DNA of 64,000 nucleotides from Catalinimonas alkaloidigena (GTDB lineage: Bacteria > Bacteroidota > Bacteroidia > Cytophagales > Flexibacteraceae), in contig NZ_FNFO01000005.1 in NCBI RefSeq assembly GCF_900100765.1, positions 186,001 through 250,000 of the forward strand, in the 5' to 3' direction. The position numbers and the translations under genes were made by a program. Every line of letters begins with the position of its first letter. The first letter of the stretch is position 1. Shown here piece after piece: positions 26,285 to 34,398 of this stretch. Under the pieces are notes generated by a model that was not told the origin of the DNA, ran no database searches, and worked only from the letters and a program-made list of their open reading frames with translations.

Positions 26285-27208
26285 ATGAAGAAAGAAGAAA
26301 GACGCCCCCACACCTTTGGCTCCATCGCCGATGCACACCGTGTGTTCGGGTTGCCGGAGCCGCAGCACCCCCTCATCAGCCTGATCAACGGCGCGGGGCA
26401 CGACAATCTCCACCCACCGTCCGGCGCGCATGTCCTGAACTTCTACAAGATCTCGTACAAGCCTGAGCAAAGCACCCGGCTGCGGTACGGGCAGGGCTAC
26501 TATGATTTTACGGAAGGGGGCTTACTTTTTGCCTCGCCCCATCAGCTCATCGGTGGGGACGACAACCCGGAGGAGACGGCTACCTGCTCGTTGTACACGT
26601 TGCTGATCCATCCGGATTTTTTCCTCGGCCACGCCATCGCTCAGGACATTAAACAGTACGGTTTCTTTTCGTATGCCACCCACGAGGCATTGCACCTCTC
26701 GCAGGAAGAAAAAGAGACGATCCTTGCCCTTTTCAGGATGGTCGAAACCGAGCTACGCGGCCGCATCGACGATTTCAGCCAGGGGGTCATCCTCTCGCAG
26801 ATCGCCCTGTTGCTGAACTTCGCAAACCGGTTCTACCACCGCCAGTTCATCACCCGCAAGGCGGTCAACCACGACATTCTGCGCACGCTCGAAACGTACC
26901 TGGACGACTACCTGGACCATGAAAAACCCCTGACGCAGGGAATTCCTACCGTGCAGTCGCTGGCCGACCACGTGAGCCTTTCTCCGAGTTACCTCAGCGA
27001 CATGCTGCGCTCCCTCACCGGACGCAATGCCCAGCAGCTCATCCACGACAAACTGATCGAGAAAGCCAAAGAACTCTTGTCCACGACGAATCTGTCGGTT
27101 AGCGAAATCGCCTATCTGCTGGGCTTCGAGTATTCCCAGTCGTTCAATCGCCTGTTCAAAACCAAGACCGACCTGTCGCCCCTGGAATTCAGAAGGTCGT
27201 TCAATTGA
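26285..27208 (+). CDS. AraC-family transcription regulator
   Basis: 307 residues from MKKEERRPHTFG. N-terminal cupin-like sensing domain (VLNFYKISYKPE, YYDFTEGGLLFASPHQLI) and C-terminal double helix-turn-helix (about 215-307): VQSLADHVSLSPSYLSDMLRSLTGRNAQQLIHDKLIEKAKELLSTTNLSVSEIAYLLGFEYSQSFNRLFKTKTDLSPLEFR. The likely targets are the dehydrogenase gene just upstream and itself, through the direct repeats at 25256-25285. Ligand unknown. Confidence 0.93.
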   Translation: MKKEERRPHTFGSIADAHRVFGLPEPQHPLISLINGAGHDNLHPPSGAHVLNFYKISYKPEQSTRLRYGQGYYDFTEGGLLFASPHQLIGGDDNPEETATCSLYTLLIHPDFFLGHAIAQDIKQYGFFSYATHEALHLSQEEKETILALFRMVETELRGRIDDFSQGVILSQIALLLNFANRFYHRQFITRKAVNHDILRTLETYLDDYLDHEKPLTQGIPTVQSLADHVSLSPSYLSDMLRSLTGRNAQQLIHDKLIEKAKELLSTTNLSVSEIAYLLGFEYSQSFNRLFKTKTDLSPLEFRRSFN

Positions 27209-27220
27209 GTGTGTAGTATG

Positions 27221-28405
27221 CTACAACTTGATAAAAATCCGTTTCTGGTAAAGCCAGTAACAGATGTACCACAGGACCATCAGCGTCGCCAGGGAGGTGA
27301 CGATCCATTGCAGCGGCTCCGGGAAGCCGAGGAAGCCGGTCAGGCCGTTCGTGAAGATGCCCACCGTTTGGTTGAGCCACTGGTGCCCGAGGGTTTCGAA
27401 GAGGAGGTAGATGAAGATGGGGTTCATCCCCACAATGATGAAGAAGCGAATCCAGTTCGTTTCCGAGGCGCCCTCCCCCTTCCGTACGTCGATCAACGCG
27501 TAACAGAACGCCATGAGGGCGAAGACCCAGCCGCCCGACGCCAGGACAAACCCGGCGGTGCAGATCCGTTTGATGATCGGCGAAACGCCGGTCCAGTCCA
27601 GCGCGTAGCCCAGCACCAGCCCGACCGCCGCGGCGATCAACAGGAGTTTGATTTTTTCATTTGCAGCGCGGTCGGAGGCCAGCCATTTCCCGGCCACCAC
27701 GCCCCAGATCGTGTGCGCCGCCGTGGGCAGGAAGTTGATGGCGATCCAGTGGCCGTCGTTGATCTTGCCCATCAGCACCAAATCCATCCACGTGCCGAAG
27801 CTGTGGTCGGGCACGAACGGCTGGTTGAAGCCTTCGAGCGGAAAGAAGCGGTAGAGCACATCGGTCAGTAGAATCAGCACAAACGAGACGATCAGTTGCA
27901 TCCGCACCGACTGGCGAATCAGCGCAAAGGCGACGATCAGCGTGACCGACAGTTGCGAGAGCACGTTCCAGAGTTCCCACACCAGTTCGCCCGCGTAGAC
28001 GCAGTGCAGTCCCACGCCGCACGCCAGCAGTTTTAAGCTACGCACGAGCGTATGCCGCCAGAGGTCCCCGAAGCTTTCGCCGCGGGCCAGTCGCTTTTGC
28101 GTGGAAAAGTAGAGCGACGTGCCCGCGATCAGCATGAACGACGGCTGTACCAGATCCCAGAAGTGAAGTCCCTCCCACGGCACGTGGAAAAACTGTTCGA
28201 CCAGCCCGGCCCAGAAGCCCGTTTCACCGGTGACATCGTACAGCCGTTCGTAGAGGAGCGTGCTTTCGGCGGCCAGCAGAAACATGATCACCCCGCGCAT
28301 AAAATCGATCGACACCACACGCCCCGAGGCGGTGCTGGGCTTGTCGCGGTAGACGGGTGGTTTTTCGGACGCGAGGGTGGTAGAAGCGGGTGTGGAGACA
28401 GACAT
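27221..28405 (-). CDS. DUF5009/HGSNAT-like membrane N-acetyltransferase
   Basis: 394 residues, about ten hydrophobic helices. It begins with the family signature VVSIDFMRGVIMFLL and an HxxxWEGLHFWDLVQPSFMLIAGTS block, continuing with GKINDGHWIAINFLPTAAHTIWGVVAGKWL. Relatives include bacterial NagX-like proteins and human HGSNAT, which passes acetyl from cytosolic acetyl-CoA to terminal glucosamine on the other side of the membrane. The equivalent of the acetylated His is not certain here. It is divergent from susC and shares with it a control region carrying two LacI-type operators, which ties it to the amino-sugar locus. Alternative: an acyltransferase of other specificity. Confidence 0.75.
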   Translation of the reverse strand: MSVSTPASTTLASEKPPVYRDKPSTASGRVVSIDFMRGVIMFLLAAESTLLYERLYDVTGETGFWAGLVEQFFHVPWEGLHFWDLVQPSFMLIAGTSLYFSTQKRLARGESFGDLWRHTLVRSLKLLACGVGLHCVYAGELVWELWNVLSQLSVTLIVAFALIRQSVRMQLIVSFVLILLTDVLYRFFPLEGFNQPFVPDHSFGTWMDLVLMGKINDGHWIAINFLPTAAHTIWGVVAGKWLASDRAANEKIKLLLIAAAVGLVLGYALDWTGVSPIIKRICTAGFVLASGGWVFALMAFCYALIDVRKGEGASETNWIRFFIIVGMNPIFIYLLFETLGHQWLNQTVGIFTNGLTGFLGFPEPLQWIVTSLATLMVLWYICYWLYQKRIFIKL

Positions 28406-28427
28406 AGGCAGGCAAGGATCGGGATTC

Positions 28428-28462
28428 CAAATATGGAAAAATCCCCGTGGAAAGCCACCAAA
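28428..28462 (-). promoter_or_regulatory. Possible promoter of the acetyltransferase gene
   Basis: Minus strand CATATTTG (28428-28435), one base off TAnnTTTG, with TTTG (28459-28462) 23 bases upstream. The spacing is slightly long. The LacI-type operators lie upstream of it. Confidence 0.35.
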
Positions 28463-28490
28463 CCGCCGCTTCGGGAACGGTCAACAATTT

Positions 28491-28506
28491 GCACAACCGT
28501 TTGTGC
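28491..28506 (+). promoter_or_regulatory. LacI-type operator O1 (susC/acetyltransferase control region)
   Basis: GCACAACCGTTTGTGC, a near-palindrome centred on CG as in LacI-family operators. An identical 16-base sequence occurs at 37117-37132 beside the lacI-type gene. Two such matches in one window, both in control regions of sugar genes, are not expected by chance. Confidence 0.8.
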
Positions 28507-28511
28507 ATCCG

Positions 28512-28527
28512 GTGCAATCGGTTGTGC
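28512..28527 (-). promoter_or_regulatory. LacI-type operator O2, 21 bases from O1
   Basis: Minus strand GCACAACCGATTGCAC, sharing the left half and the CG centre of O1. The start is exactly 21 bases (two helical turns) from that of O1, suggesting that two dimers bind on the same face. Confidence 0.7.
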
Positions 28528-28560
28528 AGTTTGCGAACCCCCTCCCCTGCTGCCGCCGCG

Positions 28561-28592
28561 TTGACTCGTAGTTTATCGCCCGTCTATATTTG
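28561..28592 (+). promoter_or_regulatory. Predicted susC promoter
   Basis: TTG (28561-28563), 21 bases, TATATTTG (28585-28592), an exact match to the -7 consensus. Predicted transcription start near 28599, leaving a leader of about 120 bases before the ATG at 28721. The operators end 33 bases upstream of the -33 element, so binding there would be upstream of the promoter rather than across it. Confidence 0.6.
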
Positions 28593-28720
28593 ATTCCAAC
28601 CCTTCGAGAGCGCCGAGGCACCACGCTGCCTCCCGATTCGTCAGCCTCCGGCCTGCGAGCGCCGTGCTTTTCCAAGTGTCTGTTTCTTTTTACGCGATTC
28701 CTTAACCACTCCCTGGCTCT

Positions 28721-31700
28721 ATGAAAAACCGCTTACGTTATTCTCTTCTCTTCCTGTGGATGCTGCCGCTGGCCTTCGCCCACGCCCAGACCGTGGTGTC
28801 GGGGCAGGTGACCGACTCGGAAAACAACCAGGGCATTCCCGGGGTGAACGTGCTGATCAAAGGCACCTCGAACGGGACCATCACCGATCTGGACGGCCAC
28901 TACCAACTGACGGCCTCGTCGGAAGACGACGTGCTGGTCTTCAGCTTTATCGGGTACGAGAGCCAGGAAGTCCGCATCGGCAACCAGAGCACGCTCAACG
29001 TGGCGCTCGACCCGTCCCTGACGTCGCTCAACGAGGTGATCATCGTCGGGTACGACGACAAAAAAGAGAGCGAACTGACCAGTTCGGTGACGACCGTTTC
29101 GGCACGGCAACTGAAAGACGTGACGACCAACAACGTCGGCAGCATGTTGCAAGGTAAAGTGGCCGGGTTGCAGGTGGTGAACAGTTCGGGCGTACCGGGG
29201 GCGGCTCCGGAAATTCGACTGCGGGGTGTTTCGTCGATCAATGCGTCGCAAAGCCCGCTGTTTGTGGTGGACGGCATCATCGGCGGGAACTACGACCCGA
29301 ACGACGTGGAGAGCATCACGGTGCTGAAAGACGCCGCGGCCACGGCCATGTACGGCTCGCAGGCCAACGCGGGCGTGATCATCGTAACGACCAAACGGGC
29401 CGCTGCTGGAAAAACCCGCTTCGACGGGAAAGTCACCGTGGGCGTGCGGACGCCTTATTTCGGGACGATGGAGATGATGAACGGCAGCCAGCTCTACAAC
29501 TACCAGAAGGAATTTTACCGCGATTACAACACGGCCGTCACCGACAACTCCTACAAAATCGACCTTCTCAAATTTTACAGCGAACGCCCCCGCACGCTCC
29601 GCGATCAGGATTTCGACTGGCTGCGGACCATCTTCGGGCCCGCTCCGGTGCAGAACTACTACTTCTCGGCCTCCGGCAACACCGAAAAGCACGATTACTA
29701 CGTGGGGATGTCGTACTACCGCGAAAAAGGGACGTTCCTCAACACCGATTACCAGCGCCTGAACCTGCGCGGCAATTCGACTTACCACTTTTCCGACGCC
29801 ATTAGCCTCACCAACAACGTGAACGTGAGCGCCAACCTGGGCAAGAGCTACGACTACATGGACATCTACTATGCCTACCTGAACCTGCCGTGGGACAACC
29901 CTTACGACAGCCTGGGCCACCCGGTGTACGTCGACGGCAACTCGTCGTTCCGCTGGTGGTCGCGCGACAAGGTGAACCCGCTGCACACGATCAACAACTC
30001 GACGCATACCTACAAGGGCGGGGACGTTAACTACGACCTCAACCTGAACGTCGACATCACCCCGTGGCTGACGTTCGCCAGCACCAACCGGGCGGCGATT
30101 GGTTTCAGCAAAGGCCACAACTTCTTCTCGCCGCTGGTGGCGGGGCAATACCACGGCACCGGCTACCTGGCCGAAGACGTCTCGCTCAACTACGGCGGCG
30201 TGTCCAACCAACTCCTGAAATTCAATTTCCAGCTGGGGGATCATAACCTGAACGGGCTGGCGGGCGTCGCCTTCCAGGGCGGGCGGTACGAAACGCTGGG
30301 CCTGGCGGGCCGGGGCCTGCCCCAGGGGCTGCAAACGCCGAACGTGATTTCGAGCAACCAGGTGGTGAGCGGCAATTACCAGAAAGACATTTTGCAGTCG
30401 TTCATCTCGCAGGTCAACTACATGTATCAGGAAAAGTACTTCCTGACCGGCTCGTACCGGATCGACGGTTCGTCGGCCTTCCCGCCCACCAACCGGTCGG
30501 CCGGATTCCCGGCGGTATCGGCCGCGTGGCTGATGAGTAAGGAAGCGTTTCTGCAAAACAGCAACCTGATCGACAACCTGAAGCTGCGCCTCAGCTACGG
30601 CGTAACCGGCACGCAGGACATCGGCGCGTCGCGGTACCTCGGTTTGTTCGCGCTGACCAGTCAGTACAATTCGATGGTGGGCGCCATTCCGCTGCAGTTG
30701 CCCAGCCCCAACCTGACCTGGGAAAGCAAGTACCAGTGGAACGCCGGGATCGACCTGGGCTTGGCGCGACGCGTCAGCCTGACGGCCGACGTCTACCACA
30801 ACGCGACCCGCAACCTGCTGCTGCAAGTCTCGCAACCGCTCTCGGTCGGGTTTGAGCAACGCTGGGACAACGTGGGCGAGGTGATCAACAAGGGCGTGGA
30901 ACTGGGGCTGGCCGTGACGCCGGTGCAGACGCCCGCGTTTGCGTGGAATGCCGACTTCAACATCAACGTCAACAGCAACCGCCTGCAAGGGCTGCCGAGC
31001 GACATCATCCGGACCGGTTCGTGGGGCATTTCGCAGATTTACCGCAACGGCGGCAACCTTTACGAATTCTACATTCCGAAGTGGCTGGGCGTCGATTCCC
31101 AAACGGGCGCGCCGTTGTGGGAGGAAGTGCTGACCGACGAAGCGGGCAACGTGACGGGTCGCCAGCCGACCTCCGATTACGCAAAAGCCACGCCGCAGGA
31201 AGTGGGCTCGGCCCTGCCGAAGTTCCAGGGTGGGTTCAACAACACGTTTAGTTACAAAGGGCTTTCGCTGCGCGTCAATACCTATTTCCTCTCGGGCAAC
31301 AAGGTGTTCAGCAACAACCTGCGCTTCGTGCTGAACGACGGCCACGAGCCCTACTACAACCAGATGGTGCTGCCGGAAGGACGCAGCATCTGGACCCAAC
31401 CCGGCGACCAGGCGACCGAACCCAGCCCGCAGAACGCGGCCAACTCGACCGAAACGTCGTCGCGTTACCTGATGGACGGCAGCTACTTCACGATTCGTAA
31501 CGTGGCGCTGTCGTACGAAATCCCCAAAGCTTTTGTCGAGCGCCTGAAGCTGCAATCGCTGGTGGTGTCGCTCACGGCCGACAACGTCTATACCTTCACG
31601 AACTTTGTCGGACAGGACCCGCAGACGACCATCACGCCGAATGTTTACACCACGCCGGGCGTCTCGGATTTCAAGTATCCGAACAACCAGCAGTTTCTGT

Positions 31701-31723
31701 TCAATCTTCTCTTCAGCTTCTAA
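28721..31723 (+). CDS. SusC-family TonB-dependent oligosaccharide transporter
   Basis: 1000 residues. Signal peptide ending in AFAHAQ, then the carboxypeptidase-like domain (VVSGQVTDSENNQGIPGVNVLIKGTSNGTITDLDGHY), the TonB-box region NEVIIVGYDD, plug (VGSMLQGKVAGLQVVNSSGVPGAAPEIRLRGVSSINASQSPLFVVDGII, VLKDAAATAMYGSQANAGVIIVTTK) and a barrel to the terminal LFNLLFSF. It forms the import channel together with the SusD protein encoded 12 bases later. Shares its control region with the acetyltransferase gene. The ligand cannot be read from sequence; the neighbouring genes point to an amino-sugar oligosaccharide. Confidence 0.95.
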   Translation: MKNRLRYSLLFLWMLPLAFAHAQTVVSGQVTDSENNQGIPGVNVLIKGTSNGTITDLDGHYQLTASSEDDVLVFSFIGYESQEVRIGNQSTLNVALDPSLTSLNEVIIVGYDDKKESELTSSVTTVSARQLKDVTTNNVGSMLQGKVAGLQVVNSSGVPGAAPEIRLRGVSSINASQSPLFVVDGIIGGNYDPNDVESITVLKDAAATAMYGSQANAGVIIVTTKRAAAGKTRFDGKVTVGVRTPYFGTMEMMNGSQLYNYQKEFYRDYNTAVTDNSYKIDLLKFYSERPRTLRDQDFDWLRTIFGPAPVQNYYFSASGNTEKHDYYVGMSYYREKGTFLNTDYQRLNLRGNSTYHFSDAISLTNNVNVSANLGKSYDYMDIYYAYLNLPWDNPYDSLGHPVYVDGNSSFRWWSRDKVNPLHTINNSTHTYKGGDVNYDLNLNVDITPWLTFASTNRAAIGFSKGHNFFSPLVAGQYHGTGYLAEDVSLNYGGVSNQLLKFNFQLGDHNLNGLAGVAFQGGRYETLGLAGRGLPQGLQTPNVISSNQVVSGNYQKDILQSFISQVNYMYQEKYFLTGSYRIDGSSAFPPTNRSAGFPAVSAAWLMSKEAFLQNSNLIDNLKLRLSYGVTGTQDIGASRYLGLFALTSQYNSMVGAIPLQLPSPNLTWESKYQWNAGIDLGLARRVSLTADVYHNATRNLLLQVSQPLSVGFEQRWDNVGEVINKGVELGLAVTPVQTPAFAWNADFNINVNSNRLQGLPSDIIRTGSWGISQIYRNGGNLYEFYIPKWLGVDSQTGAPLWEEVLTDEAGNVTGRQPTSDYAKATPQEVGSALPKFQGGFNNTFSYKGLSLRVNTYFLSGNKVFSNNLRFVLNDGHEPYYNQMVLPEGRSIWTQPGDQATEPSPQNAANSTETSSRYLMDGSYFTIRNVALSYEIPKAFVERLKLQSLVVSLTADNVYTFTNFVGQDPQTTITPNVYTTPGVSDFKYPNNQQFLFNLLFSF

Positions 31724-31735
31724 CCGGACCCGACC

Positions 31736-33256
31736 ATGCGCTATCCTAAATATTCTCTTGTTTTTCTCCTCAGTGGCCTGTGTACGCTCGGCAGTTGCGA
31801 CCTGAACGTGGAACCGTCGGATGCCATCACGACCGCCTCGCTGCCCAATACGTCGGACGGGCTGCAAAATGCCCTGAACGGTGCCTACGCGCTGTTCAAA
31901 GACCACATCGCCTTCAACGGCACCCAGGACGATAACCTGATGTACCTGCGGCAGTACTACCAGTTGTCGGACTTTGCGAGCGACGACATTGTTTGCGGAC
32001 AGGTCACGACCGATCCGCTCTACTACAGCTTCACGCTGAACCACACCGCTACGCAAACCAACACGCGCTACTTCTGGTACGTGTCCTACAAGATCATCAA
32101 CGGCGTCAACACCGTGCTCGACGCCGCCGAGCGCGTGGAAAACCCCGACGCGGCCACGCAACAATTGGTCGGTGAGTGCTACTTTCTGCGCGCCCTGGCC
32201 CACTTCAACCTCGTGCGGATTTACGGTCGGCCTTACAGCCACGACCCGAACGCACCGGGCGTCATCATCCGCCAGTCGCTGGCCGACGAAGCCCAGGAAG
32301 CCCGTGCCACGGTTGGCGAAGTGTACGACGCCATCATCGCCGACGCTGAAAAAGGGGCCGAACTGATGAATCAGCCGAGGGGCGTGCAATACGGCTCGAA
32401 AGAGGCCGCCTGGGCGCTGCTGTCGCGGGTCAATCTGTACAAAGAAGATAACCAAAAGGCCCTCGAGTACGCCGACAAGGTCATCAACTCCGGGCGGTTC
32501 AACCTGACCACGGCCGCCACCTATCCGTCTCTCTTCGCCAACGCCGTTTCGGGCAGCGAAACCATCTTCTGCGTGGCCTTTACGCAAATCGACAACTACG
32601 GCAAGTTCGGTTCCATCGCCTCCATGATCTTCTCGGACGGCAACTCCGGCTGGGGCGAAGAGTTTGCGTCGGCTTCGTTGCGGGAGGTGATGAGCGCGCA
32701 CCCCGAAGACGTCCGCTGGTCGTACATCGTGCCGGACACCAACGACGCCGGGGACGTGCAGAAACTCAACGGCATTGAGAAGTACTACATCTCCAAGTTC
32801 TCGTTTCAGGACGGCTTGCCCAACCTGAGTTCGCCGATTCTGTTTCGCCTGGCCGAAATGTACCTGAACCGTGCCGAAGCCAAAGCCAAACTGGGCGACA
32901 CCAACGGCGCACTCGACGACGTCGACCAGATCCGCCAGAACCGGGGGCTGGACGGCGCACTCTACGCCCAGCAACTCCCGGCGGGCATGACCGCCCTCGA
33001 CGTGGTGTTGCAGGAACGGCGGATGGAACTGGCGTTTGAAGGGCACCGCAACTTCGACGTATACCGCAACAAGCGCGACCTCAACCGGGCTTACTGGGGC
33101 TACCACCTGACGGGGCTACAGGAATCGGACATTGACCTGTCGACCGAGCCGGGCAACTACCCGAATCTGACGACCAGTTGGGAGAGTCCGCGCATCATCT
33201 ACTACATCCCCGTCGACGAGGTGTTGTCCAACCCCGAATGCCAGCAGAATCCGTAA
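31736..33256 (+). CDS. SusD-family surface glycan-binding lipoprotein
   Basis: 506 residues. Lipobox-type start (MRYPKYSLVFLLSGLCTLGSCDLNVEP). TPR-rich N-half (QLVGECYFLRALAHFNLVRIYGRPY, EAAWALLSRVNLYKEDNQKALEYADKVI) and the typical end of RagB/SusD proteins (LFRLAEMYLNRAEAKAKLGDTNGALDDVDQIRQNRGL, LQERRMELAFEGHRNFDVYR, YYIPVDEVLSNPECQQNP). It binds the glycan and closes the SusC channel as a lid. Same operon as susC. Confidence 0.95.
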   Translation: MRYPKYSLVFLLSGLCTLGSCDLNVEPSDAITTASLPNTSDGLQNALNGAYALFKDHIAFNGTQDDNLMYLRQYYQLSDFASDDIVCGQVTTDPLYYSFTLNHTATQTNTRYFWYVSYKIINGVNTVLDAAERVENPDAATQQLVGECYFLRALAHFNLVRIYGRPYSHDPNAPGVIIRQSLADEAQEARATVGEVYDAIIADAEKGAELMNQPRGVQYGSKEAAWALLSRVNLYKEDNQKALEYADKVINSGRFNLTTAATYPSLFANAVSGSETIFCVAFTQIDNYGKFGSIASMIFSDGNSGWGEEFASASLREVMSAHPEDVRWSYIVPDTNDAGDVQKLNGIEKYYISKFSFQDGLPNLSSPILFRLAEMYLNRAEAKAKLGDTNGALDDVDQIRQNRGLDGALYAQQLPAGMTALDVVLQERRMELAFEGHRNFDVYRNKRDLNRAYWGYHLTGLQESDIDLSTEPGNYPNLTTSWESPRIIYYIPVDEVLSNPECQQNP

Positions 33257-33282
33257 GTCCCTCACCTTTTTCCTACAACAAC

Positions 33283-34143
33283 ATGAAACGCATCTTACCT
33301 TATATTCTCTTGCTGGTTCCTGCGGCCGTTTTGGTGCAGGGCTGCTCCCAAGACGAAGCCGCCCCCGATCCGGACATTTTCTACCAGGTAGCGACCAACG
33401 GCATGGAGGTCACGTTCACGAACGAAACCACCGGCGCCACGGCCTACGAATGGGATTTCGGCGATGGCGAGACGTCGACCGAGGCCAGCCCCACCCACAC
33501 CTATCCGGGCAAAGGCAAGTACGTGGTCACGCTGTACGCCACCGCTTCCGACGGCCACCGGGTGGAAGGCTCCACGATCCTGCGGCTGTCGAAAAACTCG
33601 CCGGTCAAGCTGACCGACAACTCGCTCGACGACTGGAACGACGTCGCGACCGTTACGCTCGAAGGCTCGGCCGAAACCGGTGTGTTCAAACGCGCCAAGG
33701 TCGACTACGACAGCGAGAAGATTTACTTCTACCTTGAAATGACCTCGAAGGCCGAAAACGGCGATATTTTCGACTTCTACCTCGACACCGACAACAACGC
33801 CAGCACCGGGCTACTCACCTGGTACTTCCCCGAAGGAGCTTACGACGTGTTGCTGGAAGGTGCCGTACTCGGGGGCTGGTTCGACATGTTTTACCACGTG
33901 GGCGAACAAACTGCCTTCTCGTTCGAAGCGCAGTCGGTTCCCGATTTTTATCAGCTCGGCACGGTCCAACAGGAAGGCAACCTGTTGCGGATGGAAATGG
34001 CCCTGGTTCGCTCCAAAATCAAAGGGCTAGCCGGCAACGCCCTGCGGTTCGGCATCGTGGCCACCAGCAACGACTGGTCGACCGAACTCGGGGTGTTGCC
34101 CACCAAGGCCACCAACGCGGTCATGCTCGACATGAGCGAGTAG
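33283..34143 (+). CDS. PKD-domain surface lipoprotein (SusE/F position)
   Basis: 286 residues from MKRILPYILLLVPAAVLVQGC, a lipoprotein signal; the frame opens earlier, inside susD. One PKD domain near residues 30-105 (YEWDFGDGETSTEASPTHTYPGKGKYVVTLYATASDG), then a beta-rich domain of about 170 residues (WNDVATVTLEGS, IYFYLEMTSKAENGDIFDFYLDTDNNASTG) resembling CBM9-like domains. Third gene of the susC operon, where SusE/SusF-type accessory glycan-binding proteins usually lie. It probably displays a binding module on the surface. Confidence 0.78.
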   Translation: MKRILPYILLLVPAAVLVQGCSQDEAAPDPDIFYQVATNGMEVTFTNETTGATAYEWDFGDGETSTEASPTHTYPGKGKYVVTLYATASDGHRVEGSTILRLSKNSPVKLTDNSLDDWNDVATVTLEGSAETGVFKRAKVDYDSEKIYFYLEMTSKAENGDIFDFYLDTDNNASTGLLTWYFPEGAYDVLLEGAVLGGWFDMFYHVGEQTAFSFEAQSVPDFYQLGTVQQEGNLLRMEMALVRSKIKGLAGNALRFGIVATSNDWSTELGVLPTKATNAVMLDMSE

Positions 34144-34198
34144 ATGAGTAGGCTGAAACCCTTCTCTAGCTTCAGCTTGTAGCTTCCCTGTGTTGATA

Positions 34199-34221
34199 GG
34201 ATTCAGGCATAGCCTGAATCC
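34199..34221. repeat. Perfect hairpin after the PKD lipoprotein gene
   Basis: GGATTCAGGC (34199-34208), loop ATA, GCCTGAATCC (34212-34221): a perfect 10-base stem with no T tract. It could be a REP-like unit or a 3'-end hairpin of the susCD transcript. A second weaker hairpin (34327-34377, GGAAGCCGG/CCGGCTTTCC) follows and runs into a T/C-rich tract, and may be the actual terminator. Confidence 0.45.
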
Positions 34222-34398
34222 AGTGGAGTGGGGTTTGAATTAAGCATCAGCCAACTCAATACCCTAATCACTCAGTCACCGATTCTCTAAATCACTAATC
34301 CTGTAGTAGTTGTTTGAGTGATAGAAGGAAGCCGGGAGGACATTGGCTACCCCCCGCGGGGATCTTTCCGGCTTTCCTTTTCTTCCCCCCTCTACCCC

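Noticed and set aside
28733-33106. A 1457-codon open frame on the minus strand across susC and susD
   Set aside because: It is antisense to two certain genes, rich in Arg, Val and His as expected of a GC-rich shadow frame, and has no domain. It is an effect of codon usage in the plus-strand genes.
34247-34302. Possible second heptamer array (CTCAATA, CCCTAAT, CACTCAG and so on)
   Set aside because: The phase drifts and no consensus holds beyond three units, unlike 35922-35991.
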